Source of the DNA: Dehalococcoidia bacterium
Lineage (GTDB): Bacteria > Chloroflexota > Dehalococcoidia > UBA2979
Assembly: GCA_023228765.1 (NCBI GenBank)
Contig: JALOAM010000031.1
Span: forward strand, 1-22,769
Reading direction: 5' to 3'
Length of the DNA: 22,769 bases
A program made the translations under genes and the position numbers. Under the pieces are notes generated by a model, which did not search any database, was not told where the DNA came from, and was given only the letters and a program-made list of their open reading frames with translations. Of the stretch, positions 14,193-22,510 are shown piece after piece; positions within the stretch are counted from its first letter, which is position 1, and each line of letters begins with the position of its first letter.

Positions 14193-14660
14193 ATGCGCGT
14201 CGCGATCGGGTCTGACCACGCCGGCTTCGAGTTGAAGGAGATCCTCCGCGCGGAGCTCGTCGAGCTCGGTGACGACGTCGTTGACTACGGCACGGACTCC
14301 CTGGAGTCGTGCGACTACCCGGACATCGCCGTGCCGCTCGCGAAGGCGGTGGCGGCCGGGGAGCACGACTTCGGCATCCTCATCTGCTCCAACGGCGTGG
14401 GGCCCTCGATCGTCGCGAACAAGATCCACGGCGTGCGGGCCGCGGTCTGTCACGACACGTTCTCCAGCAAGCGGGCGCGGGAGCACACGGACGTGAACGT
14501 TCTCTGCCTGGGCGCGTGGGCGATCGGGCGTGGTGCGGCGTCCGAGGTGATGCGGGCGTTCCGCTCCGCCTCCTTCGAGGGCGGACGCCACGAGCGGCGG
14601 CTCGGCAAGGTCAAGGCCGTCGACGATGAGATGCGCGCGGCCAGCCGCGCGGACGCCTGA
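14193..14660 (+). CDS. rpiB: Ribose-5-phosphate isomerase B family protein
   Basis: A 155-residue RpiB/LacA/LacB-family sugar-phosphate isomerase, expected to interconvert ribose 5-phosphate and ribulose 5-phosphate in the pentose phosphate pathway. It begins MRVAIGSDHAGFELK with the active-site D8-H9. The catalytic cysteine is C65 in ILICSNGVG, followed by SIVANKIHGVRAA, and the second histidine is H98 in REHTD. Two positions differ from the common form: C-G-T-G is C-S-N-G here, and REHND is REHTD. Length is normal for the family (about 145-155). The ATG start has GGAGG at 14184-14188. TAGCAT at 14171-14176 could be a weak -10 but would leave almost no leader. The penicillin-acylase-like gene starts five bases after the stop. 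Family is certain; the exact sugar is less so because of the altered loop. Confidence 0.92.
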   Translation: MRVAIGSDHAGFELKEILRAELVELGDDVVDYGTDSLESCDYPDIAVPLAKAVAAGEHDFGILICSNGVGPSIVANKIHGVRAAVCHDTFSSKRAREHTDVNVLCLGAWAIGRGAASEVMRAFRSASFEGGRHERRLGKVKAVDDEMRAASRADA

Positions 14661-14664
14661 GGCC

Positions 14665-17082
14665 GTGCACGCCGCCCTCGACCGCGCGCTGAGCGGGGCG
14701 CGGTCCGGCGCACGACTCGCGACCGCGGCCGGCAAGGCGGTCCGCCGCACCCTCGATCACTCGTCGTTCCCCACCATCGAGGGCACGCTGACCGTCCGAG
14801 GCACGGACGACCGCATCGAGATCGTGCGGGACCGCTGGGGCGTGCCCCACGTGCTGGCCTCCACGGCTGTCGACGCCTTCTTCGGGCACGGGTTTGTCCA
14901 CGCGCAGGACCGGCTCTTCCAGATGGAGGGGGCGCGCCGCACGGCGGCAGGACGCCTCTCCGAGGTGGCCGGGCCGGGCACGCTCGCGGGCGACCGCCTC
15001 ATGCGGCGCGTTGGGCTCAACCGGGCCGCGCGGCGGGACGCCGAGGCGCTCTCCGGGGCCGAGCGCGAGCTGATGGAGGCGTACGCGCGCGGGGTGAACG
15101 AGGGCGTCCGACATCTGCCGGCGCTGCCGCCCGAGTTCGCGCTCCTCGGCGACGGGTTCGAGCCATGGCGTGTCGAGGACACGATGCTCGTCGGGCGGTT
15201 GGTGATGTTCGGGTTTGCCGGGAACTGGAACACGGAGCTGGCGCGCGAGCGCCTCGCCGCCGACCTGGGGCCGGAGGTCGCCGCGCTGCTCGACCCCGTG
15301 CACCCGGAGACCTCGACGGCCTCGGGGGAGCGCTATCCGCGGGCTGCTGCGGCGCTGCTCGAGGCGTACCAGCACGCGTTTCCCGCCGGTATCGGCGGCA
15401 GTCCGTTGTCCTCGAACGCGTGGGCGGTGTCCGGGGCGCGGAGCGCCAGCGGGCGGCCCATGCTCGCCTCCGACCCGCACGTGGACGTGGGGATGCCGGG
15501 CCTCTTCCACGTCGCCCACGTCCGAGGCGGAGCGTTCGACCTGATCGGTGCCGGGATCCCCGGCATCCCGAGCGTCGCCATCGGACACAACCGTCACGTG
15601 GCATGGGGGATCACGGCTGGCATGGGCGATGTCGCCGACTGCTATGTGGAGGAGTTCGAGACGCCGTCCTCCGCGCGGTACCGCACCCCGGACGGGTGGG
15701 CGGAGGCGTCGGAGGTCATCGAGCGGATCGAGGTTCTCGGCGGGCCTGCCGTCGAGGAGCGGGTGCTGGTGACGCGGCACGGGCCCGTGGTGAGCCCCGC
15801 GCTGCGCGGCGAGCGTCGCGCGATCGCACTGCGCTCCTCGGTGGTGGAGGGGCGCGACATCGCCTCGCCGTTCGTAGCGCTCTCCCGTGCCCGCTCGTTC
15901 GAGGAAGCGAACCAGGCGATCGATGCGTGGCCGGGCACGACGTTCAACTTCATCCTCGCCGGTGATGACGGAGCCGGTACGGACGGCCACATCGGGTACC
16001 GGCTCGTGGGCCAGGTGCCGGCGCGCGCGACGCACCTCGGGCTGTTCCCGCAGCAGGGGTCGACCTCGGACGGTCCGTCGCCGTTCCTGCCCGTCGAAGA
16101 GCTGCCCCGGCTGATCGACCCACCCGAGGGCATCGTCGCATCGGCGAACAACGCCGCCGGCGGGCCGCACGAGCTGGGCGAGGAGTGGTGCGAACCTCGA
16201 CGGTGGGAGCGGATCACGGAGCTCCTGCGTGCGCGCCCAGAGCACGACGTGGCCTCGTTCTGCGCGATCCAGAACGACCGGCACTCCGCCAACCTCGGAC
16301 GGCTGCGCGACCTCGTCGTCGAGCGTGACGTCGCACCGCCCGAGGTCCGCGCGCTGCTGGAGGCGTGGGACGGGACGCTGGAGGCGGACGGCGCCGCCGG
16401 CGCGCTGACGCTGGTCGCATACCGCTTCATGGCGGTCGAGATGACGGAGCGGATCGCGGGAGGCCTCGGACGGATCGCGCTCGGTGCGAGCGTGGGCGGC
16501 ATCCCGGTGAACTCCGCGTTCTCGTACCGCGCGCAGTCCATGCTCATCGACGCCGCCGTTGAGGCCTCACCTCCGTGGTTCGAAGGCGTCGAGGACCGTG
16601 ACCGACGGCTCCGGGGCGCCCTCGCACGCGCCGCCGTCGCGCTGAACGAGGCGTGCGGGACGCCCTCGGCGTGGCAGCTGGGGAGGCTCCAGCAGATCGA
16701 GTTCCGGCACGCCCTGGGGGACGTGCCCGGGCTGGGCTCGCTCTGGTCCGGCGGTACCCGGCCGTTCGGCGGGGACATCAACACGGTGGTGCAGGCGCAG
16801 GGTTCCTCGACGGGTGCGCGGAACCGCGTCCGCATCGCGCCCGGCTACCGGCAGGTGCTGGACCTCGCCGACTGGGACGCCGCCGTCTTCATGCACCCGA
16901 CCGGGAACAGCGGCATCCCGGGCCACCCGAGGTACGACGACTGCATCGAGGAGTACGTCGTCGGGACGTACCGTCCGCTGCTGTTCAACGAGCCTGCCCT
17001 CCGCGCTGCCGCGGAGGCCACCCTCACGCTGGAGCGTGAACCTCAAGCAGCCGGGGACGGCGCAATGAGAGGCGAACCATGA
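14665..17082 (+). CDS. Penicillin acylase family (S45) Ntn hydrolase
   Basis: An 805-residue precursor of the S45 family, which cleaves itself into two chains and hydrolyses amides such as beta-lactam side chains or acyl-homoserine lactones. The first chain includes IVRDRWGVPHVLA, then GHGFVHAQDRLFQMEGARR. The new N-terminal nucleophile is S250 in LSSNAWAVSG. Downstream lie TRHGPVV (H372) and ASANNAAGG (N495/N496), about 245 residues after the nucleophile, as expected for the oxyanion asparagine. The residue before the nucleophile is Ser rather than the frequent Gly. The N-terminus shows no convincing signal peptide, unlike many relatives. The GTG at 14665 was chosen because residues from an upstream ATG (14626) would overlap rpiB by 35 bases and look unlike protein; no good ribosome site supports either. 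The stop overlaps the next ATG by four bases. The substrate is unknown. Confidence 0.92.
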   Translation: MHAALDRALSGARSGARLATAAGKAVRRTLDHSSFPTIEGTLTVRGTDDRIEIVRDRWGVPHVLASTAVDAFFGHGFVHAQDRLFQMEGARRTAAGRLSEVAGPGTLAGDRLMRRVGLNRAARRDAEALSGAERELMEAYARGVNEGVRHLPALPPEFALLGDGFEPWRVEDTMLVGRLVMFGFAGNWNTELARERLAADLGPEVAALLDPVHPETSTASGERYPRAAAALLEAYQHAFPAGIGGSPLSSNAWAVSGARSASGRPMLASDPHVDVGMPGLFHVAHVRGGAFDLIGAGIPGIPSVAIGHNRHVAWGITAGMGDVADCYVEEFETPSSARYRTPDGWAEASEVIERIEVLGGPAVEERVLVTRHGPVVSPALRGERRAIALRSSVVEGRDIASPFVALSRARSFEEANQAIDAWPGTTFNFILAGDDGAGTDGHIGYRLVGQVPARATHLGLFPQQGSTSDGPSPFLPVEELPRLIDPPEGIVASANNAAGGPHELGEEWCEPRRWERITELLRARPEHDVASFCAIQNDRHSANLGRLRDLVVERDVAPPEVRALLEAWDGTLEADGAAGALTLVAYRFMAVEMTERIAGGLGRIALGASVGGIPVNSAFSYRAQSMLIDAAVEASPPWFEGVEDRDRRLRGALARAAVALNEACGTPSAWQLGRLQQIEFRHALGDVPGLGSLWSGGTRPFGGDINTVVQAQGSSTGARNRVRIAPGYRQVLDLADWDAAVFMHPTGNSGIPGHPRYDDCIEEYVVGTYRPLLFNEPALRAAAEATLTLEREPQAAGDGAMRGEP

Positions 17083-18104
17083 CGGGCCTGGCCGAACGAG
17101 CGGCGACGTACCGACCGGCGATCTCGCGCGAGATGCGCGAGGCGGTGGGCGACCGCCCGGACCGCCTCTACGCGTGGATGCGCTACCACCTCGGCTGGGA
17201 GGACCAGGACGGCGCACCCGTGGAGGCCTCCCCCGGGAAGCTGATGCGCCCCGTTGCCGTCCTCCTCGCCACGGAGCTCCTCGGTGGGGAGGTGGCGCAC
17301 GCGCTGCCGGCCGCGGCGGCGATCGAGCTGGTGCACAACTTCTCGCTCCTGCACGACGACGTGGAGGACGCGAGCGAGTTCCGTCGAGGGCGGAAGAACC
17401 TCTGGACCTTCGCGGGGGCGCCGCAGGCGATCAACACCGGGGACGGCATGTTCGTGGTCTCTCGCCTCGCTGAGTACCGGATGCTGGAGGCGGGCGCGGC
17501 CCCCGAGCGCGTGCTCGCGGTCATGCGCGAGATCGACGAGGCCTGCATGCGCCTGGTCGAGGGGCAGTACCTCGACATGTCGTTCGAGACGCGCGACGCC
17601 GTGACGCTCGACGAGTACGTGACGATGGCGCACGGGAAGACGGCGGCGATGTTCGCGGCGCCGTTCGCGGTCGGCGCGCTGCTCGCGGGGGTGTCCGAGG
17701 CAACCGTGGCGGCGCTCCGCGAGTACGGGCGGCACACGGGTCTCGCGTTCCAGATGGTGGACGACGTCCTCGGCATCTGGGGCGACCCTGCGGTCACGGG
17801 GAAGCCGGTCGGCGACGACCTCTCGTCTCGGAAGATGACCTACCCGATCATCATGGCGCTGGAGTCCGAGGACGAGTCCGGCGCGCTCCTGCGTGAGGCG
17901 TACGCCGCGGCGCCATCCTCGGACGACCGCATCGAGGCGATGGGGCGGTGGGTGGAGGCGACCGGAGCACGCGCGGCGACGGAGGCGAGGGCGCGCGAGG
18001 AGCTGCAGCGGGCGATGGATGCGCTCACCGGTTCCGGACTAGCTCCCGACGCGATCTCTATCCTTGCCGAGTACGCTGAGGCGGCCGTGGGGCGAGTGTC
18101 ATAG
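17079..18104 (+). CDS. Polyprenyl diphosphate synthase (trans-prenyltransferase)
   Basis: A 341-residue isoprenyl diphosphate synthase that condenses isopentenyl diphosphate units onto an allylic primer. Family motifs in order: GKLMRP at 53-58, the first aspartate-rich motif HDDVED at 92-97 followed by FRRG, EGQYLDMSFE near 161-170, HGKTA near 185, and the second aspartate-rich motif QMVDDVLGIWGD at 225-236 with TGKPVGDDL. The DDVLG form of the second motif is common in the geranylgeranyl-type group. F88 lies five residues before the first DDxxD and S89 four before, which hints at a short-to-medium product, but length cannot be settled by reading. The ATG overlaps the preceding stop (ATGA, 17079-17082) and has GAGAGG upstream. 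The product could feed quinones or glycan carrier lipids. The 260-base region after it holds the pgk promoter and leader. Confidence 0.93.
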   Translation: MTGLAERAATYRPAISREMREAVGDRPDRLYAWMRYHLGWEDQDGAPVEASPGKLMRPVAVLLATELLGGEVAHALPAAAAIELVHNFSLLHDDVEDASEFRRGRKNLWTFAGAPQAINTGDGMFVVSRLAEYRMLEAGAAPERVLAVMREIDEACMRLVEGQYLDMSFETRDAVTLDEYVTMAHGKTAAMFAAPFAVGALLAGVSEATVAALREYGRHTGLAFQMVDDVLGIWGDPAVTGKPVGDDLSSRKMTYPIIMALESEDESGALLREAYAAAPSSDDRIEAMGRWVEATGARAATEARAREELQRAMDALTGSGLAPDAISILAEYAEAAVGRVS

Positions 18105-18141
18105 TCCGGAGCGTCTGTGGTCATACCGCTTCTGTGTCAGA

Positions 18142-18171
18142 TTGCCGTTCACGAGGGCCGGTTCCTATCAT
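18142..18171 (+). promoter_or_regulatory. Candidate sigma-70-type promoter of the pgk operon
   Basis: TTGCCG at 18142-18147 (four of six consensus bases) and TATCAT at 18166-18171 (five of six) are spaced by 18 bases. The pair stands out in such GC-rich DNA. Transcription would begin near 18178, giving a leader of about 185 bases before the GTG of pgk. A match by eye only. Confidence 0.5.
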
Positions 18172-18177
18172 CGTCAC

Positions 18178-18364
18178 AGACCATCAAGGTGCAGACCGCG
18201 ATGGCGCTGACGTGGACCGCGCGTACCCTCCCCGGCGCCGTGTCCAGGGCTGCCGTACCCGCAGCCGTCGTGTCCACTACTGCTGATTCCACAGCCGGAC
18301 GCCCGTGGGGCGACGGCGCGACGCAGTCCTCGTACGGGCGACGCCCGCGGGCGGGAGAGAGCCG
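18178..18364 (+). promoter_or_regulatory. Long structured leader upstream of pgk
   Basis: No convincing coding region lies here. The stretch contains a stem GGCTGC/GCAGCC (18248-18253 with 18261-18266). The perfect 12-base palindrome CGCCCGCGGGCG (18342-18353) directly abuts the GGGAGAG ribosome site of pgk. I recognise no known riboswitch class. Whether it regulates anything is inference from length and structure. Confidence 0.3.
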
Positions 18365-19546
18365 GTGAACAAGAAGACCGTCCGTGACATTGATGTCGCC
18401 GGGAAGCGCGTCTTCCTCCGCGTCGACTACAACGTGCAGTTCGACGACGGCCAGATCCTGGATGACTACCGCCTCCGCGAGTCCATCCCGACACTCGAAT
18501 ACCTCCGCGACCAGGGCGCGAAGGTCATCATCTGCGCCCACCGAGGGCGTCCCGGCGGCAAGGTGGTGGAGGAGCTCCGGAACGAGCCCGTCGCCCGCCA
18601 CCTCTCGTCGCTGATCAACTGTCCCGTGCGGTCCGTCACCGACTGCATCGGCCCCGAGGTCGAAGCGGCGGTGGAGTCGCTGCAGCCGGGCGAGTTCCTG
18701 CTGCTGGAGAACGTGCGCTTCTACGCGCAGGAGGAGGCGAACGACCCGCAGTTCGCGCGTCAGCTCGCCTCTCTCGCGGACGTGTTCGTCTCGGACGCCT
18801 TCGGCACCGCGCACCGCGCGCACGCCTCGGTGGTCGGGGTGGGGTACTACCTCCCCGCGGTCTCCGGGCTGCTGATGGAGCGCGAGCTGGAGTACGTGGG
18901 CCGGGTGGCGACGGACGGGGAGAAGCCGTTCGCGGTGATCCTCGGTGGGGCGAAGGTGGCGGACAAGCTCGCCATCCTGAAGAACCTCGTGGACCGCGCG
19001 TCGCTGATCTGCGTCGGCGGCGGCATCGCCAACACCTTCCTGCGCGCGCAAGGGATCGACGTGGGCGCGTCGCTGTTCGAGGCGGACCGCGTGGAGGACG
19101 CGTACGAGGTGATGCGCCTCGCCGCATCGCGGGACGACCTGCGGCTGCTGATCCCCACCGATGTCGTGATCTCGGACGCCTCCGGGACGCGGATCAACAA
19201 CGTCTCCGTGCACCGCATCCCGCCGGGGTTCCGCATCCTGGACCTGGGGCGGCGGTCACTGGAGGACATGCACGAGGCGCTCGCGCCGATGAAGACCGTC
19301 GTGTGGAACGGCCCCGTCGGGTTCTTCGAGCGTGAGCCGTTCGACCAGGGCTCGATCGAGGTCGCGCACATGCTCGCGGACCTCGTGGGAGCGACCACGG
19401 TGGTGGGTGGCGGCGAGACGGCCGCCGCCGTCGCGAAGGCGGGCGTCGCGAACCGCATCTCGCACGTCTCCACCGGGGGTGGCGCCTCGCTCGAGATGCT
19501 CCAGGGTATCACGCTCCCGGGCGTCGAGATCCTGCGCGACAAGTAA
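18365..19546 (+). CDS. pgk: Phosphoglycerate kinase
   Basis: A complete 393-residue glycolytic kinase that makes ATP and 3-phosphoglycerate from 1,3-bisphosphoglycerate and ADP. The substrate-binding N-domain has RVDYNV at 19-24 and HRGRPGG at 59-65, where most bacteria have SHLGRP-type sequence. LLLENVRFYAQEEAND follows at 112-127, then SDAFGTAHRAHAS. The nucleotide-binding C-domain has LGGAKVADK at 193-201, GGGIANTFL at 218-226, VVWNGPVGFFE, GGGETAAAV and the closing STGGGASLE. The GTG start at 18365 was chosen because GGGAGAG (18353-18359) lies five bases upstream and homology begins there; the frame stays open further upstream without a likely start. It is the first gene of a probable operon with apgM 55 bases downstream. 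No gap gene precedes it in this window. Confidence 0.97.
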   Translation: MNKKTVRDIDVAGKRVFLRVDYNVQFDDGQILDDYRLRESIPTLEYLRDQGAKVIICAHRGRPGGKVVEELRNEPVARHLSSLINCPVRSVTDCIGPEVEAAVESLQPGEFLLLENVRFYAQEEANDPQFARQLASLADVFVSDAFGTAHRAHASVVGVGYYLPAVSGLLMERELEYVGRVATDGEKPFAVILGGAKVADKLAILKNLVDRASLICVGGGIANTFLRAQGIDVGASLFEADRVEDAYEVMRLAASRDDLRLLIPTDVVISDASGTRINNVSVHRIPPGFRILDLGRRSLEDMHEALAPMKTVVWNGPVGFFEREPFDQGSIEVAHMLADLVGATTVVGGGETAAAVAKAGVANRISHVSTGGGASLEMLQGITLPGVEILRDK

Positions 19547-19601
19547 CGAAGGACGACGGGCTCTCCGAGCGCGCTCGGGCGGCCTCTAGGATGTTGGAGC
19601 C

Positions 19602-20801
19602 ATGGACCTCGACCTGATCCGCCGCCTCTCTCAGCCCGCCGACACGAAGGTCGTGCTCTGCGTCCTCGACGGCCTGGGAGGCATCCAGGGACCGCGCGGG
19701 CGGACCGAGCTGGAGGAGGCGAACCTCGTCCACCTGGACCGCCTCGCGGAGTCGGGGTGCCTCGGACGGACGCTGCCGGTGGGCTATGGCATCACGCCGG
19801 GCTCCGGGCCGGGGCACATCGCCCTCTTCGGCTACGACCCGCTGGTCTACGAGATCGGGCGCGGGGCGCTGGAGGGCACCGGTATCGGGTTCGAGCTCGG
19901 GCCGAACGACGTTGCCGCGCGCGGGAACCTCTGCGACCTGGACGCGGACGGCCGCATCACGGACCGTCGTGCCGGGAGACTGCCCACCGAGGAGACCGCG
20001 AAGCTCTGCGAGCAGCTGCGCGCGATCCAGTTCCCGGGCGTCGAGGTCTTCGTCGAGCCGGTGCAGGAACAACGCTTCGTCCTGGTCCTCCGGGGCGAGG
20101 GCATGAGCGACGCAATCGCGGAGACCGACCCGCAGCGCGAGGGCGTCGAGCCGATCGAGGCCACGCACACCGCGCCCGAGGGCGAACGCAGTGCCAGCCT
20201 CGTGCGGGACTGGATCACCCGCGCGCAGGAGATCCTCGCCGGCCGCGAGCGCGGCAATGGGGTGCTGCTGCGGGGCTGGTCGAAGCGGCCCGAGATGCCG
20301 CCGTTCCCCGAGCTGTGGAAGCTGCGCGCGGCGGCGGTGACCGTCTACCCGATGTACCGCGGCGTCGCGAAGCTCTGTGGGATGGATTCGATCGAGGGTG
20401 CCCACACCTTCGAGGAGGAGCTCGACCTGGTCGCGAAGCACTGGGACGACTACGACTTCTTCTTCATCCACTACAAGTACACGGACAGCGCGGGCGAGGA
20501 TGGCGACTTCCGCCGGAAGGTGGATGCCATCAGCCAGTTCGACGCCGGACTGCCGAAGCTGCTGGCGCTGAAGCCGAACGTCCTCGTCGTCACCGGCGAC
20601 CACTCGACGCCTTCGGTGATGGCGCAGCACTCGTGGCACCCGGTCCCGCTGCTCCTGTGGGGCGACCAGGTGCGACGCGACAACGCGCACCAGTTCTCGG
20701 AGCCGGCGTGCGCTATCGGCGAACTCGGGCTGTTCCCAGCGAAGGAGGTCCTGCCGATCGCCTTCGCGCACGCGGGACGCCTCGCCAAGTACGGGGCCTG
20801 A
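19602..20801 (+). CDS. apgM: 2,3-bisphosphoglycerate-independent phosphoglycerate mutase, archaeal type (ApgM)
   Basis: A 399-residue alkaline-phosphatase-superfamily enzyme that interconverts 3- and 2-phosphoglycerate. It is the ApgM form (TIGR00306), found in archaea and scattered bacteria, not the about 510-residue GpmI. Metal and catalytic residues are visible: D23 in VVLCVLDGLGG, the phosphorylated serine S68 in TPGSGPGHIALFGYDP, and D295 with D300 in HYKYTDSAGEDGD. D333-H334 lie in VVTGDHSTPS, and H343 and H346 in HSWHPVP. The insert domain typical of the family runs through about 105-200. The ATG at 19602 has GGAG only two bases upstream, an unusually close spacing; translation may lean on ribosomes from pgk. 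tpiA starts six bases after the stop. This gives the operon three consecutive triose-stage glycolytic enzymes. Confidence 0.95.
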   Translation: MDLDLIRRLSQPADTKVVLCVLDGLGGIQGPRGRTELEEANLVHLDRLAESGCLGRTLPVGYGITPGSGPGHIALFGYDPLVYEIGRGALEGTGIGFELGPNDVAARGNLCDLDADGRITDRRAGRLPTEETAKLCEQLRAIQFPGVEVFVEPVQEQRFVLVLRGEGMSDAIAETDPQREGVEPIEATHTAPEGERSASLVRDWITRAQEILAGRERGNGVLLRGWSKRPEMPPFPELWKLRAAAVTVYPMYRGVAKLCGMDSIEGAHTFEEELDLVAKHWDDYDFFFIHYKYTDSAGEDGDFRRKVDAISQFDAGLPKLLALKPNVLVVTGDHSTPSVMAQHSWHPVPLLLWGDQVRRDNAHQFSEPACAIGELGLFPAKEVLPIAFAHAGRLAKYGA

Positions 20802-20807
20802 TCCACC

Positions 20808-21578
20808 ATGGTGAGCCCGATGGCACGCGTCCCCGTGGTCGGCGGGAACTGGAAGATGAACCTCGCCCGGTCCGCCGCGCGAGATCTCCTCACCACCCTC
20901 CGAGGCACCCTCGACGGGCTCGAGGGCGTCGGGGTGCTGCTCTTCCCGCCCGCACCGTGGCTGGGGGACGCACACGACGTGCTGGAGGGCTCCTCGCTCC
21001 GCGTGGGTGCGCAGAACGCCTACTGGGAGCAGAAGGGGGCGTTCACCGGCGAGGTGGGGCCCGCGATGCTGCAGGGCACCGCGACGCACGTCCTCGTGGG
21101 GCACTCGGAGCGGCGCATCCTCTTCGGCGAGACGGTCTGGGAGACCGGGCAGAAGATGCGCGCGGTCTGTGCCGCCGGTCTGACGCCGGTCCTCGCCGTG
21201 GGCGAGCCGCTCTCCGACCGTCGCTCTGGCCGCACCGAGGCCGGCCTCCGCCGACAACTGACCGAGGGGATGCGCGGGATCACCTCGATGCCCGAGGGGT
21301 TCATCGTCGCGTACGAACCGGTGTGGGCGATCGGCACCGGTGAGGCCGCGACACCGGAGGACGCCCAGGCGCGCTGCAAGTTCCTCCGTGGCCTGATCGC
21401 GGAGCGGTACGGTGACGACGCGGGCGAGGCTGTCCGCATCCAGTACGGCGGCTCCGTGAATGCGGAGAACGCCGCGTCCTTCTTCGCGCAGCCGGACATC
21501 GACGGCGCGCTCGTGGGGGGCGCCTCCCTCGACGCGGACGCCTTCGCCGCGATCTGCCGGGCGGCGGCCGCCTCGTAG
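20808..21578 (+). CDS. tpiA: Triosephosphate isomerase
   Basis: A 256-residue TIM-barrel enzyme that interconverts dihydroxyacetone phosphate and glyceraldehyde 3-phosphate. Catalytic residues are all present: K16 in GNWKMN (13-18), H99 in VGHSERR, and E170 in AYEPVWAIGTGEA. AQNAYWEQKGAFTGE at 68-82 and the phosphate loop QYGGSVN and GALVGGASLD complete the signature. Length is standard. Two starts are possible. The ATG at 20808 lies six bases after the apgM stop. The ATG at 20820 would give the more usual short N-terminus (MARVPVVGGNWKMN) and has GGTGAG four bases upstream; the second may be the true one. miaA begins four bases after the stop, so these genes are almost certainly cotranscribed. 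Confidence 0.97.
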   Translation: MVSPMARVPVVGGNWKMNLARSAARDLLTTLRGTLDGLEGVGVLLFPPAPWLGDAHDVLEGSSLRVGAQNAYWEQKGAFTGEVGPAMLQGTATHVLVGHSERRILFGETVWETGQKMRAVCAAGLTPVLAVGEPLSDRRSGRTEAGLRRQLTEGMRGITSMPEGFIVAYEPVWAIGTGEAATPEDAQARCKFLRGLIAERYGDDAGEAVRIQYGGSVNAENAASFFAQPDIDGALVGGASLDADAFAAICRAAAAS

Positions 21579-21582
21579 CGTC

Positions 21583-22497
21583 ATGACTCGCCCTCGCGTG
21601 GTCGCGATCGTCGGGCCGACGGCGTCCGGGAAGACCGGCGTGGCCGTCGAAGTCGCTCGCCGCGTCCGCGCCGAGGTGATCTCGGCGGACTCGCGGCAGG
21701 TGCGGCGCGACATGGTCATCGGCACCGCCGCGCCCACGCCCGAGGAGATCGAGGGCGTCCCACACCACCTCGTCGGGGTGATCGAGCCGGACGCGACGTG
21801 GAACCTCGCCGACTGGCTGGGGCGCGCTCGAAGGCTCGTCAGGGAGATCCACGAGCGGGGTGCGCTGCCGCTCGTGGTCGGTGGGACCGGGCAGTACGTC
21901 TGGGCGCTCCTCGAGGGGTGGGATGTGCCCGCAGTGCCGCCGCAGCCGGAGTTCCGCGGGCGCCTCGAAGCTCGTGCCGCGGCCGGGGAGGGTGACGCGC
22001 TGTACGAGGAGCTCCGGGCCGTGGATCCGGGCTCGGCGGCGCGCATCGATCCTCGGAACTCGCGGCGGGTGATTCGGGCGCTCGAGATCGTGGAGGCGAC
22101 CGGCCGGCCGGTGCCGCCGCTGGAGCCTCGCGACCCGGGGTTCGACTGGCACGTGGCGGGCCTTCGGTGGCCGCGCGAAGCGATCCACGCCCGCGCCGAC
22201 CGTCGCACCGTCGCGATGTTCGAGGGCGGCCTGCTGGACGAGGTGCGCGGGCTCGTGGAGCACCACGGGCGGGACTTCGACGCGCTCCGCAGCATCGGCT
22301 ACCGGGAAGCCCTCGGCGTGATCGAGGGCGACCTGAGTGTCGAGGAGGCCGTGCGGCAGACGCAGATCGAGACGCACCGGCTGATCCGGATGCAGGCCAA
22401 CTGGTTCCGCGAGGACGACCCGAGGATCGAGTGGGTGGATGGGGACGATCTCGAAGCGCTCGTACGTGCGGTTGTGGGCGATGGGGACGCCTCGTAG
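21583..22497 (+). CDS. miaA: tRNA dimethylallyltransferase MiaA
   Basis: A 304-residue enzyme that transfers a dimethylallyl group to N6 of adenosine 37 in tRNAs reading codons that begin with U. The P-loop is GPTASGKT at 11-18, and the substrate loop is ISADSRQV at 33-40 with DMVIGTAAPT after it. GVPHHLVGVIEP, VVGGTGQYV at 98-106, NSRRVIRALEI and SIGYREA follow in family order. Two spots differ from the best-known bacterial form: GGTGLY is GGTGQY, and the KRQxTWFR segment is IRMQANWFR. I think such variants occur in this lineage but have not checked. The ATG at 21583 was taken because it is four bases after tpiA and starts the conserved region; no strong ribosome site is seen, in keeping with coupled translation. 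The dimethylallyl donor links it to isoprenoid metabolism, as does the synthase upstream. Confidence 0.95.
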   Translation: MTRPRVVAIVGPTASGKTGVAVEVARRVRAEVISADSRQVRRDMVIGTAAPTPEEIEGVPHHLVGVIEPDATWNLADWLGRARRLVREIHERGALPLVVGGTGQYVWALLEGWDVPAVPPQPEFRGRLEARAAAGEGDALYEELRAVDPGSAARIDPRNSRRVIRALEIVEATGRPVPPLEPRDPGFDWHVAGLRWPREAIHARADRRTVAMFEGGLLDEVRGLVEHHGRDFDALRSIGYREALGVIEGDLSVEEAVRQTQIETHRLIRMQANWFREDDPRIEWVDGDDLEALVRAVVGDGDAS

Positions 22498-22510
22498 GAT
22501 CAGAAGTCCA

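Noticed and set aside
18117..18368. Short plus-strand open frame of 83 codons upstream of pgk
   Set aside because: No ribosome site, no recognisable sequence, overlaps the promoter and the pgk start; treated as leader.
19509..22295. Very long minus-strand open frame (over 900 codons) across apgM, tpiA and miaA
   Set aside because: Plus-strand genes here carry intact catalytic motifs in the right order. The opposite frame is Arg/Pro/Ala-rich with no recognisable domain, as expected from GC-rich codon bias.
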